Source: Palsa-89 sp963824345 (GTDB lineage: Bacteria; Acidobacteriota; Terriglobia; Bryobacterales; Bryobacteraceae). Taken from it: a DNA stretch of 64,000 nt. The stretch covers positions 62,001 through 126,000 of the forward strand of contig CAWGOZ010000002.1 in assembly GCA_963824345.1 (NCBI GenBank), written 5' to 3'. A program made the position numbers and the translations under genes. The notes under the pieces are model-generated. The model was given only the letters and a program-made list of their open reading frames with translations, searched no databases and was not told the DNA's origin. Below are positions 46,907 to 55,274 of this stretch, piece after piece. The stretch's first letter is position 1. Each line of letters opens with the position of its first letter.

Positions 46907-47325
46907 AACGCCATTTCATCTGTATCGCCGTCGTTCTTCAGACCGCTTTGTGTTGGGGACAAGCGTCCGCGCCGGCCGCCGACGATCCTATCGCCCAGAC
47001 ACTCTTCGCACCGGAGCTGGTGATGAAGTTCCGCCAGGAAATCAATCTCGACGATACCCAATCCCGGGCAATCAAAGAGGCCATACAGAAGGCGCAGACC
47101 AAATTCCTGGATCTGCAATGGGACATGCAATCCGAACAGCAGAAGCTGGTCCAATTGCTAAAGGCGCAGCCCGTCGATGAGGCGGCGGCGCTCGCGCAGG
47201 TGGACCGGTTGCTTAACCAGGAGCATGAGGTCAAGAAAGCCCAACTCTCGCTGCTCATCCGCATCAAGAATTTGTTATCGAGCTCGCAGCAGGCGAAACT
47301 GAACGAACTTCGACACCAGCCATGA
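46903..47325 (+). CDS. Spy/CpxP-like periplasmic protein
   Basis: The 140-residue product has a signal peptide (RHFICIAVVLQTALCWGQ) and an all-helical body with LFAPELVMKFRQEINL, TKFLDLQWDMQSEQQKLVQLL and KAQLSLLIRIKNLLSSSQQAKLNEL, like the Spy/CpxP/ZraP group of periplasmic chaperones. Those proteins counter envelope stress and misfolding. The start is GTG 46903, with GAAGGAG upstream. It is co-expressed with the sigma factor, which supports an envelope-stress role. Confidence 0.72.
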   Translation: MKRHFICIAVVLQTALCWGQASAPAADDPIAQTLFAPELVMKFRQEINLDDTQSRAIKEAIQKAQTKFLDLQWDMQSEQQKLVQLLKAQPVDEAAALAQVDRLLNQEHEVKKAQLSLLIRIKNLLSSSQQAKLNELRHQP

Positions 47326-48659
47326 CCATGCCGAGACTCATTGCAATCGTAGTGCTTTCGTCCGCCGGTGTGTGCATCGGCATTTCACAAATCCGATTCG
47401 GCCCGGGCCCGCTGTCCCTGGAACAAATCGTCTTCATGTACCCTGTCGGTGCTGAGACCGATCCGCCGGTGCCGGGTGCCGGTAAGATCTTCGAGGTTGC
47501 GGTGATGAACCTGGACGGCTCCGGCTTTCGCCAGCTCACGAACGACGGCAAAATGAAATTCCTGCCCCACTTCCCACCCGATGGGAGCAAGATCGTATAC
47601 ACGAAATACTCCGTGGGCACATACGGCTCCCCGGATACGGTTGAGGATATCGCGGTCTATGACGTTGCCACCGGCGTCGAGACGATGATCACCCACGACG
47701 GTAACGACGTGCAGGGAACCTGGTCGCCCACGGGCGATCGTATCGCTTATCTCAACGTTGCTACGCCGACCAGCATGTGGATTGTGGATGCGGATGGCTC
47801 AAACCCGCAGAGAATCGCGACTTCAAGCAACACCGTCGATGACAGGCAATGGGGCGACATCGCCTGGTCGCGGGACGACTGGATTCTTTTCTCCGTGGCC
47901 CAGGACGGCGACGGATGTTTCAAGGTTCGCACCGACAAGATCCAGCCCGACGGTTCGTCCCGCACGCAAGTGACCGACGGCGGCCCGAATTGCACGCCGC
48001 AGGGAGCCGAGCAGAGCGGCGACGCCGACCCGGGCTGGAGCGCTAACAGCAAAATAATTTACAGCTCGCGTGGTTTCCCAGTCCCGCCGGCGGATGCTCC
48101 ACCAAACAGCACCGAACGTAAGCTCTACGCGTTCTCGAGCGGCGCCTGGTACCCAGGCAAACCGGAGATGGACCTCAGCCTTCCCTCCGAACCGAGTTGC
48201 ATCGAGGGCGTGCCCAAAGGGTCGCCCGATGGCGAACACGTGCTGCTCTTCCGCATCTGCTTCGACACGCCCACGCCCAAAGGCGGAATTTATCTAACGG
48301 ACGCCACCGGAAGCTATCGAACGTTCATCACCGCGGGCTTCGGCCCCGATTGGTCTCCAAAGCATTTGGAGGGAGGGCCGCCGCGCCACGATTCGGTTCA
48401 CATCGCCCTAATCCTGTTCACCGAGTTACTTCAGGCCAGCCAGCTTAGGCGGATTCTTCAGGCCGGCATACACTGCCGCTACGAACATGTCAGTGGTCCA
48501 AGGGCCCGAGTTGGCGCCAAAACGGTCGTCATAGTCCGCCGTTACTCGCGCGGATGCCACCTGCTGGAGCGTGGCGCCACGATTGACCAATGCTTGAACG
48601 CGATCGCGAATAATGACCAGCATGTCGCGGTACTCGGCAACCTCCCACTCATCGCATAG
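47322..48659 (+). CDS. TolB-like beta-propeller protein with overlong C-terminus
   Basis: The protein has a signal-type N-terminus and repeated WD40/TolB-like units such as IFEVAVMNLDGSGFRQLTNDGK, VYDVATGVETMITHDGNDVQGTWSPTGDRIAYL and MWIVDADGSNPQRIA. This six-bladed propeller type often binds other proteins in the periplasm. The start ATG overlaps the previous stop (ATGA), so four genes form one operon with the sigma factor. The last 78 residues (after SPKHLEGG) lie opposite the coding strand of the next gene (48426-50300) and look like read-through. A frame error near 48370 or a genuine overlap cannot be distinguished. Confidence 0.65.
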   Translation: MTMPRLIAIVVLSSAGVCIGISQIRFGPGPLSLEQIVFMYPVGAETDPPVPGAGKIFEVAVMNLDGSGFRQLTNDGKMKFLPHFPPDGSKIVYTKYSVGTYGSPDTVEDIAVYDVATGVETMITHDGNDVQGTWSPTGDRIAYLNVATPTSMWIVDADGSNPQRIATSSNTVDDRQWGDIAWSRDDWILFSVAQDGDGCFKVRTDKIQPDGSSRTQVTDGGPNCTPQGAEQSGDADPGWSANSKIIYSSRGFPVPPADAPPNSTERKLYAFSSGAWYPGKPEMDLSLPSEPSCIEGVPKGSPDGEHVLLFRICFDTPTPKGGIYLTDATGSYRTFITAGFGPDWSPKHLEGGPPRHDSVHIALILFTELLQASQLRRILQAGIHCRYEHVSGPRARVGAKTVVIVRRYSRGCHLLERGATIDQCLNAIANNDQHVAVLGNLPLIA

Positions 48660-50300
48660 ACGGCCGTGGCCAGGGATAATGAGGGTCCCGCCTTCCTCAT
48701 CGTGCTGGTAAACGGTTCGGTCGAGAATCTGGTCGAGCGCCGCGATTTCACCTTGCAGGCTGCCCCCGTTTTTCGCGTCGATGAAAGGATACGAGATGGT
48801 GGAGAAGATATCGCCTGTGACGATCACATCGGATCGGCGAAACTGCACGATGGAGTCGCCGTCGGTGACGGCATTCGGCTGGTCGAGAATTTCCACCGCT
48901 TCCCCGTTGTGAAACTTCCTGCGCCGGGCTTTGAAGAATGTGTCGCTGGGCCATCCTTCCGCCGGGACCGATTTGAGCTTGCTCAGCCGCTCCTGAACGT
49001 TCTGCTGCGCGATGATGGTGGCGCCGCGGCCGGCGTCGACGAACTGGCCTGAAAAGAAGGATCCCTCCACGCTCGGGTCGTGGCCTGAGGCGCGAAGCTT
49101 GGCGTTGCCGGCGGTGAGATCGGGAAAGAAGCTGGTATTGACGATGAACTGAATCGGCTTGTCGCTGAGTTTTCGAATTGCCGCGATCACTTGGTCCGAG
49201 AGCTGCCCGGCGCCGGAATTGACGACCATCGCGCCCTGGTCGCCCACCTGGACCGCGATATTACCGCCGTCGCCCACCAACATGTAGACATTTCCCTGAA
49301 CCGGCAGAACATGGATCTGACCATCGTGGGGATTCGGGTCCACCGCGCGGCTGGAGTGGGGAGGTCCGCTGGAAGGCGCCAGCTCGGCTTTGACGGCCGC
49401 CTCCACGGCGGAGGGATCTTTCAGCTTCGTCAAGAAATCCGAGTACATCGTCTCCGGGCCGCCTAGCGTCCCCAACAATGGCACTTGGTATTTCTCCGAG
49501 AACTCCTGGAGGAACGGATGCTGTCCCCACTGGTAACTCTCCACCTGGTCCTCTGGCCGATTCAGAATCTGTTCTCCGTCATCGCAAGCGTATAACCACG
49601 CGTCCGGCTCTTTGACGTTTCGGACCAGCGTGTAGGTTCGGCTAAACGGCTCGGCCAGATACACCGGATCGTTGACTACGGAGAAATAGGTGATGCTGTC
49701 GCCATGCCGGATAAAATGCTCCACCAAGGTTGCCTCATCGCTTTGCGGCATGCCATTGGCCCGGATCCAAGCGCGCTTCAGGTGCGTGGTCGAGACCACC
49801 AAAGCGTTGCCCTGGTATTTTCCGGTGGAAAAGCCGGACCAGGTGTGTCGCGCGTAGGCGGGCGGGTGCGGGCGGCCGTCCATCCAAATGGTTCGCGAAC
49901 CTTCGCTAATTTGCCAGTACATCTTGATCGCCACCAACTGCTGCGTGTGAGGATCTCGTTCCTCCCAGAACCGGAGATTGCCGGGCTGATTGTAGGTGTA
50001 GGGCGGGGCGTAACCCATGCACTGATGCTGTCGGCCCTGGACTCTGGCGGCGCTCCAGGCGAGTGCGTACAGGCGGCCCGCTTCGTTCAGCGGGATTCCT
50101 CCGTATTCCACCAACGCGCCGGCCGCGGTGATCAAGCCCGAGTCTTGCAGCGGGTTGGGAAACCAGGCTCCGGAGATATCAATGCCCGCCGGCAATCCGG
50201 TGTGACCGGCAAAATCCAACGCCGAGATCTGCTGTCCAAAGGCCGGGAAACCCATCGAGAGAACGAACAGTAGCAGGAAACTGGAATTCTTCATTTTCAT
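48426..50300 (-). CDS. Secreted protein with GLW-like N-terminal domain and degenerate metallo-beta-lactamase fold
   Basis: This 624-residue protein starts at ATG 50300 (overlapping the previous stop as ATGA) with signal peptide NSSFLLLFVLSMGFPAFGQ. Residues 30-310 contain motifs shared with the neighbouring secreted genes. Residues about 330-590 follow the metallo-beta-lactamase fold, with IHVLPVQGNVYMLVGDGGNIAV at the start and IIPGHGRLCDEWEV later. The metal motif normally written HxHxDH is here NTSFFPDLTAGN, so three histidine ligands are missing and catalysis as a hydrolase is doubtful. The function is unknown, and it may bind a ligand rather than cut it. Confidence 0.72.
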   Translation of the reverse strand: MKMKNSSFLLLFVLSMGFPAFGQQISALDFAGHTGLPAGIDISGAWFPNPLQDSGLITAAGALVEYGGIPLNEAGRLYALAWSAARVQGRQHQCMGYAPPYTYNQPGNLRFWEERDPHTQQLVAIKMYWQISEGSRTIWMDGRPHPPAYARHTWSGFSTGKYQGNALVVSTTHLKRAWIRANGMPQSDEATLVEHFIRHGDSITYFSVVNDPVYLAEPFSRTYTLVRNVKEPDAWLYACDDGEQILNRPEDQVESYQWGQHPFLQEFSEKYQVPLLGTLGGPETMYSDFLTKLKDPSAVEAAVKAELAPSSGPPHSSRAVDPNPHDGQIHVLPVQGNVYMLVGDGGNIAVQVGDQGAMVVNSGAGQLSDQVIAAIRKLSDKPIQFIVNTSFFPDLTAGNAKLRASGHDPSVEGSFFSGQFVDAGRGATIIAQQNVQERLSKLKSVPAEGWPSDTFFKARRRKFHNGEAVEILDQPNAVTDGDSIVQFRRSDVIVTGDIFSTISYPFIDAKNGGSLQGEIAALDQILDRTVYQHDEEGGTLIIPGHGRLCDEWEVAEYRDMLVIIRDRVQALVNRGATLQQVASARVTADYDDRFGANSGPWTTDMFVAAVYAGLKNPPKLAGLK

Positions 50301-51043
50301 CGCGCCTGGCAAGGCGTTGGATTCCAGCCGGTGGCGTCGGCCTGTTTCCTGAAGTGGGAGGCGGCCAGGAACGGCTGGCTCAGGTAGATAGGATCTTCAA
50401 CCGTTGTGGTGACCAGCAAATAGGCTTCGCCGCTGGGCTGGTCCGCCCGATCGAAATACTCAGTGACCAGCGCGCTCGCGCTATAAGGAACACCGTTCTT
50501 TCGCAGGTAGCCAGGCTTCAGGTTGGATGTGGATACCTTTAAGGAGCCGACCGGAGCCTGGCCGCGGCTTCCACCTACGGAGTCCCAGGTAGCTTTCGAA
50601 GTCCCTTGCCAATCTCCGCCGGGAGTGCGCGGCGCGCCGAAGTAGAGCAGGCGGGTCTGTTGACCGGTGTCCGTTTCGATTTTTAACGTCTGATCGTCCT
50701 GCCAGGCAATGTGAATGCGCCCGGGCACGCGCATGATGTTGGGAGCGCCGTAGCTCTTGCATTGTTCGCCAGATGCCTCGTCCCTGGCGGGATCCCAGGC
50801 GGCGGCCATTTTTCGACCCTCCGCGTTGAGGAACACGCCGGTGTAATCGCCGCGAGGCGGAGTGACCATGCGAAACCTCCAATCCTCGGTGACGACGGCT
50901 ATCCAATAGCCGGTGATGTCGAATAGAGCGGCAGCCTGGGCGGTTCGGGGCGGATCGGGAGCGCCCGGGGGCTGCGCACTAGCGAGCCCAATAAAAATCG
51001 CTGTCGCGCCGATGGAAAGGAGCAACTGGTTTGCGTGGTACAT
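50297..51043 (-). CDS. Secreted protein of unknown function
   Basis: This 248-residue exported protein has a signal peptide (LLLSIGATAIFIGLASAQ). Its pattern AQAAALFDITGYWIAVVTEDWRFR, YGAPNIMRVPGRIHIAWQDD and STSNLKPGYLRKNG parallels the N-terminal part of the gene downstream (48426-50300) and is distantly like the GLW family. The reaction is unknown. It is the middle gene of a three-gene reverse operon 52133-48426, with 25 bases to the upstream gene and a 4-base overlap downstream. Confidence 0.6.
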   Translation of the reverse strand: MYHANQLLLSIGATAIFIGLASAQPPGAPDPPRTAQAAALFDITGYWIAVVTEDWRFRMVTPPRGDYTGVFLNAEGRKMAAAWDPARDEASGEQCKSYGAPNIMRVPGRIHIAWQDDQTLKIETDTGQQTRLLYFGAPRTPGGDWQGTSKATWDSVGGSRGQAPVGSLKVSTSNLKPGYLRKNGVPYSASALVTEYFDRADQPSGEAYLLVTTTVEDPIYLSQPFLAASHFRKQADATGWNPTPCQAR

Positions 51044-51068
51044 TCCTTTGGTCGCTTGGAGCGGACGG

Positions 51069-52133
51069 TCAGTTCGGCTTGGTGGTCTTGCCGGTCTCCG
51101 CGTCCGCCTGGTCTTCGCGGCGGGCGCCGGCGAGAATACTCTCCAAGCCGTAGTTCCCCTCGTGGCAGGCGTACTCGAAGACGGCTTTCTTGGAGGGGCG
51201 CAGCGGGATCATTGCCGTCCACGGTTTGGTCCAGGCTCCGGGATCGTCGATGGTGAGTTGCCACTCGAGGGTATTGGGGCCGGTGCGAGTAAACCTTTCG
51301 ACGACATGCAGCTTTTCGGTGGAGACGTTCCTGAACACGCCGGGCTTAAAGTTGGTGGTATCGACCACCAGCGTATCGCCTTCCCAATGCCCCCGCGGGT
51401 CGCCGAGCCAGTTCTGGATGTTGGGCGCGAGATGGGGACGCCCGTCCAGGGGAATAACGCGGGCGTCGTGAATCATTTCCGCCAGGATGACAACGGAGGT
51501 TGGCGACTGGACGATGTGATAGTAGCTCTGGTATCCGGCGGCCAGCCGCGGCGAGTCGTAGGTGATGCAGCGTTCCTGGAGCGATCGATCCTCGGGGCCG
51601 GACGGGCGTGCGTTCAGTGCGGCAGCCGCGGCGCGCTGCTTCTCTACGGCCTGCGGCGTCATGGGAGGCAGCCGGCCATCGGGCGGGTCGGTAATCAACG
51701 AGGTCCGATTATCCCACTCCCTGGCAACGGTCCAAACCGAGCTGTAGTCGCCAGTTTCGCCGTCGACACTCTTGAAGCCGGCTCGGGTTCCTTTGACATT
51801 GGCCAGCACGCTCTGGAAAACGTTGTCGCCGAACGCGGCGTCCGAATGGCCACCGTCGAACAGCTCAGCCGCCTTCTTTTTGAGGGCCGCCACTTCCTGA
51901 TCGGTCAGATACGCACGGCCTTCGAATTCCTTGGGCCGCTCGATCGGAGTGGCGTTATTGTTGGACCAGACTCCTTGAAGATCGGGCTGGCCATCCGCGG
52001 TGCGGGGCGCGGTCCAGGTGGCGTCCGCGGCTTTGGCTGGTTTGGCATTGAACGACTGGGCCAGGGTTGGCATTTGGCCGAGCGATAGAACGACTGCGAC
52101 AACGGCTGCGAGCGTGAGCTTCCGCAAATACAT
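51069..52133 (-). CDS. Secreted GLW-type protein
   Basis: This is a 354-residue exported protein with signal peptide (LTLAAVVAVVLSLGQMPTLAQ). It carries RTADGQPDLQGVWSNNNATP, ERCITYDSPRL, PTSVVILAEMIHDARVIPLDG and RGHWEGDTLVVDTTNFKPG, the same motifs as 36694-37743. ATG 52131-52133 follows GGAGGT at a normal distance. An upstream ATG would add 57 residues with no signal character. Function unknown. It heads the three-gene secreted-protein operon. Confidence 0.72.
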   Translation of the reverse strand: MYLRKLTLAAVVAVVLSLGQMPTLAQSFNAKPAKAADATWTAPRTADGQPDLQGVWSNNNATPIERPKEFEGRAYLTDQEVAALKKKAAELFDGGHSDAAFGDNVFQSVLANVKGTRAGFKSVDGETGDYSSVWTVAREWDNRTSLITDPPDGRLPPMTPQAVEKQRAAAAALNARPSGPEDRSLQERCITYDSPRLAAGYQSYYHIVQSPTSVVILAEMIHDARVIPLDGRPHLAPNIQNWLGDPRGHWEGDTLVVDTTNFKPGVFRNVSTEKLHVVERFTRTGPNTLEWQLTIDDPGAWTKPWTAMIPLRPSKKAVFEYACHEGNYGLESILAGARREDQADAETGKTTKPN

Positions 52134-52225
52134 CTTGACCTCCGGTTTCGTGCTAATTATATAGGCTTCAAACGCGGTTGGGTAGCCACCGGGCTTTGGG
52201 CCTGAGGGCGCAAAGGAGAAAGAGA

Positions 52226-52747
52226 ATGGCACCTGCTGTACCAAACACCCCGGCGGACGACCCAACGCGCAATCTGACGCTGGCGCAACCCGACAACCTT
52301 TCACATATCGGTCTGGTGGGCGACACCTACACCATCACCGTGACGGGCGCGGAGACTAATGGGCGTTTTTGCGTAATTGATATGCACATTCCCCCGGGGG
52401 GTGGACCGCCGCCGCATCGGCACGATTTCGAAGAATCTTTTATCCTGCTCGAAGGCCAGCTGGAGGCGACTTTTCGCGGGAAGAAGTTGATTGTGCGCGC
52501 CGGCGAGACCTTGAACATTCCCGCCAACGCGCCGCATCAGTTTCACAACACCTCGAGCAGCCCGGTACGGATGCTTTGTATCTGCTCTCCAGCCGGACAG
52601 GAGAACTTCTTTCGGGAGGTTGGGGTACCGGTGGCTACGCGCACGACGCCCCCGCCGAAGCTAGGCGAAAAAGAACAGGCCGCATTCATCCAGAAAGTGA
52701 AGGCGCTGGCGCCCAAGTACCGCACTGAACTGCTTCGGGAGGCTTAG
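52226..52747 (+). CDS. Cupin domain protein
   Basis: The 173-residue protein contains a cupin beta-barrel with metal-type motifs PPPHRHDFEESFILLEGQ (motif 1) and GETLNIPANAPHQFHN (motif 2), both keeping the His residues. The fold occurs in dioxygenases, isomerases and sensors, so no reaction is assigned. ATG 52226 follows AAAGGAGAAAG. The gene is divergent from the secreted-protein operon. Confidence 0.82.
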   Translation: MAPAVPNTPADDPTRNLTLAQPDNLSHIGLVGDTYTITVTGAETNGRFCVIDMHIPPGGGPPPHRHDFEESFILLEGQLEATFRGKKLIVRAGETLNIPANAPHQFHNTSSSPVRMLCICSPAGQENFFREVGVPVATRTTPPPKLGEKEQAAFIQKVKALAPKYRTELLREA

Positions 52748-52773
52748 CTGTCGCCGGTCCGGATGGTGGGTAG

Positions 52774-53532
52774 TCAGATGCCGGCGTACCAGGCGTAACC
52801 GCCCTCCGGCGACGCGGAGCCCAAGCCTTTGCCGAACGGTTTCAGATCGTCGGTAACGGTGAGGCGCGTGATATATTTCACGTTCTTGTAGCCCAGTTGG
52901 CGCGGAACACGCAAGCGAAGAGGCCCGCCGTTACCTACGGGAAGCTCGCCGCCGTTCAATCCGTAGCTGAGGAGAGTCTGGGGATGCAAGGCGTCGGCCA
53001 TGTCGATGCTCTCCCACCAGTCCGGCTGTATGGAAAAGTAGACGACGTAGCGGGCCGCGGGCAAAATCCCCGCCAGGTCCAGGACGTGGGCGAGAGGCAC
53101 GCCGGTCCATTGAGCAATATAAGACCAGCCTTCTTCACAAGCCATGTGAGTGATCTGGCTGCGGGAAGGTTGGCTTTTGAGATCAGCAAGGGAAAACGAT
53201 GCCGAGCGGGCGACCAGGCCGTCGATGGTGAGCCGCCAATCCACGAAGCCGCCTTGCTGAAGTCGCTTGTACGCGTCGCCCAATGGATCGACGTAGTTGA
53301 CGAAGGGAGGGTTCGAGATCTGGCTGGGAGAAAATTCGCGGACCATGGAGTGGCGGGTCAGTATGTGCTGGGCTGCGTAGGTCAGCGTTTCACCGGGGCC
53401 ATAGGGACCGCTGGAATCGGGCGGAATCAGCCCATGGCGCTTGGCCAGAACGTCGGCTACGGCCAGGCCGGATGCGCCCGCCGCTGCGGCGAGTCCGGTG
53501 GTGATCAGCCTGCGGCGTGAGAGAGGTTTCAT
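52774..53532 (-). CDS. Molybdopterin-dependent oxidoreductase, sulfite oxidase fold (MsrP/YedY-like)
   Basis: This 252-residue protein begins with a Tat signal (PLSRRRLITTGLAAAAGASG), consistent with export of a folded cofactor enzyme. The sulfite-oxidase fold is seen in FVDWRLTIDGLV, and the molybdenum-ligand cysteine in THMACEEGWSY. Closely spaced motifs GVPLAHVLDLAG, DALHPQTLLSYGLNG and PLRLRVPRQLGYKNVKYI follow. It overlaps the next gene by 4 bases, and that gene codes for a cytochrome b, a common partner. Substrate unknown. Confidence 0.85.
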   Translation of the reverse strand: MKPLSRRRLITTGLAAAAGASGLAVADVLAKRHGLIPPDSSGPYGPGETLTYAAQHILTRHSMVREFSPSQISNPPFVNYVDPLGDAYKRLQQGGFVDWRLTIDGLVARSASFSLADLKSQPSRSQITHMACEEGWSYIAQWTGVPLAHVLDLAGILPAARYVVYFSIQPDWWESIDMADALHPQTLLSYGLNGGELPVGNGGPLRLRVPRQLGYKNVKYITRLTVTDDLKPFGKGLGSASPEGGYAWYAGI

Positions 53533-54290
53533 GCGCGCTCCTTATTGGTCGCGAGGTGGCCAGTGATCATGGCACGCATCCGGCTCCTGAACCCGGTGAA
53601 AGAAATCATGATGATGTGAACCAAGAGGAAGAGTACAAGCAGCACGGTGACGAAGAAGTGAATGGTGCGCGCGGACTGCTGGCCGCCGAACACAGTGACG
53701 ACGGAGGGAAACGCCGAGGTGACCGCGGGCGACATGGCTAGGCCGGTCCAGATGATCAAGGGGAACAGAATGAAGATCACGGACAGATAGGTGAGCCGCT
53801 GCAGCAGGTTATACGACCAGGCTTCTTCGGCGGCCGGCGGCTTGAAGCGCAAATGGTTCGCGATTGACGTGGAGAAGGCGCGCCAGGAAAGATCGGCCGC
53901 GCCGGGGAGCAAGCCTTTCCGCAAATGGCCGCTAAAAAAGCTCGAGATTATGTACAGCAAGCCGGTGAACACGATCAGCCAGGCAGATTGGAAATGGAGA
54001 TAGCGGCTCCAGCCATTTTGATCGGGAAGGACGTAGCCGTAGCCAGTGGGCACGGTCGCCCGGGAGGCTGGGATCGGAATTTTGAATAGCGGGGCAGTGT
54101 TCACGTTGCCGGCTTCGCCCCAGTAGAAACGCGGGTGCGAGATCAAAATTTCAATGCCGCTGAGGAGCAGGCCGAGAAAGCAGAGGGTGGTGATCCAGTG
54201 GGTGGCGCGGACCAGGGCCGAGTGCCGCGAAATGACCGTCCGGGTGGGGACGGCCGCGGTGGAAGTTGCGGCCCAAGCGGCATCGCTCAC
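53529..54290 (-). CDS. Cytochrome b membrane subunit
   Basis: This 253-residue protein has four main membrane helices and the paired histidines expected for haem b (HSALVRATHWITT near the start, and RTIHFFVTVLLVLFLLVHIIM in the last helix). It resembles the cytochrome b561/NiFe-hydrogenase-type b subunit that passes electrons from quinol to a periplasmic molybdoenzyme. Its stop overlaps the ATG of the molybdopterin enzyme gene (ATGA). The two would work as one electron-transfer pair. Confidence 0.85.
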   Translation of the reverse strand: MSDAAWAATSTAAVPTRTVISRHSALVRATHWITTLCFLGLLLSGIEILISHPRFYWGEAGNVNTAPLFKIPIPASRATVPTGYGYVLPDQNGWSRYLHFQSAWLIVFTGLLYIISSFFSGHLRKGLLPGAADLSWRAFSTSIANHLRFKPPAAEEAWSYNLLQRLTYLSVIFILFPLIIWTGLAMSPAVTSAFPSVVTVFGGQQSARTIHFFVTVLLVLFLLVHIIMISFTGFRSRMRAMITGHLATNKERA

Positions 54291-54355
54291 AGGGGAATGC
54301 TAGCAGGGCGCGCGCGGTTTCTGCAAGGCGGGCGGGAGGGGCGCGAGCAACCGGG

Positions 54356-54829
54356 CTAAGATTTCCATGTGATGTTCTCCAGCCGGACGTAGCTCGCTTC
54401 CATTCCGCGCTCCATGCCAGTGGCAAGCATGGCCGCCCGCGTTTGGGCGTCCGGCAGAGTCATGCGGATGGTCATGAGCGTGCCGGCGCCGTCCGGATCG
54501 AAGCGCGTTTCGACGTGGTTGTCCGGCGTCGGGTCGGGCAGGTACATCCGTTCCACATGTACGATTTTGCCGAAGGGCTCCAGTTCCAGATATTCACCCG
54601 TCACACGAAATCCGCCACCTTTGGCGTTGGTCCATTCGTAGCGGAATTTTCCACCGGCTTGCGCCTCGCTGATGCAGACGGGCATGGTCCATCCTTCGGG
54701 GCCGAGCAGCCATTGCTGGATCAGCTTTGGATCTGTGTGGGCCCGGTACACTGCGTCTGGAGGCGCTGCGAAGCGCCTGGTTACCACAATATGTGTAGCA
54801 CCTTCGGTTTGTAGCGTCATCTTGCTCAT
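54356..54829 (-). CDS. SRPBCC/AHSA1-like protein
   Basis: This 157-residue protein follows the activator-of-Hsp90-ATPase-1-like pattern: VTRRFAAPPDAVYRAHTDPKLIQQWLLGPEGW, then FRYEWTNAKGGGFRVTGEYLE and TLMTIRMTLPDAQTRAAML. The fold forms a hydrophobic cavity for small ligands. It is coded with an ArsR regulator (4-base overlap), the common pairing for this family in many bacteria. Ligand unknown. Confidence 0.85.
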   Translation of the reverse strand: MSKMTLQTEGATHIVVTRRFAAPPDAVYRAHTDPKLIQQWLLGPEGWTMPVCISEAQAGGKFRYEWTNAKGGGFRVTGEYLELEPFGKIVHVERMYLPDPTPDNHVETRFDPDGAGTLMTIRMTLPDAQTRAAMLATGMERGMEASYVRLENITWKS

Positions 54830-55183
54830 TGCGTTTCCTTTCTCGTATCTGGTTTATTTGGTTCCATGGTGGCCAGAACCTGGTCTAGCCGGTCGTAGTT
54901 TTGGTTGAGAGCTTTTCGAACCATCGCCAGCCACTGGTCCATCGCTTCAATGCCGGCCTCAACCAACCGGCGGGGGCGCTTGGTTCCGTCCACGCGGCGA
55001 GCAATGAGCCCCGCTTCTTCGAGTACTTTCAGGTGCTGGGAGATGGCCGGTTGGGTCATATCGAAGGGCTCGGCGAGTTGCATCACGGTGGCTTCGCCCT
55101 GGGCGAGGCGTGCGAGAATTGCCCGACGCGTGGGATCGGCCAACGCAGAGAAGGCGGCATCGAGGTTCGAACGTCATCTGCAT
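54826..55183 (-). CDS. ArsR-family transcriptional regulator, frame broken near its N-terminus
   Basis: This is a winged-helix repressor with the helix-turn-helix MQLAEPFDMTQPAISQHLKVLEEAGLI and the opening ADPTRRAILARLAQGEA. The usual start would be ATG 55183 (MQMTFE), but the ArsR frame has a stop before that and only a TTG at 55143. Deleting one base in the GG at 55164-55165 joins MQMTFE to LDAAFSALADPTRR, the standard N-terminus. A one-base insertion error is likely. It regulates itself and the SRPBCC gene, by family precedent. Confidence 0.82.
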
Positions 55184-55192
55184 AATTGTTAG

Positions 55193-55219
55193 CTTATATA
55201 AGAAAATATTTATTGTCAA
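55193..55219 (-). promoter_or_regulatory. Predicted promoter of the arsR operon in an AT-rich patch
   Basis: On the reverse strand a perfect TTGACA (55214-55219) is followed after 15 bases by TATAAG (55193-55198), in a short AT-rich stretch that stands out from GC-rich surroundings. It lies 10 bases before ATG 55183. Confidence 0.5.
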
Positions 55220-55274
55220 TGGCAAATCTTGATTTCAGAGGCCAGCCAATGTGGTATGCTGTGGATGAATTGGC

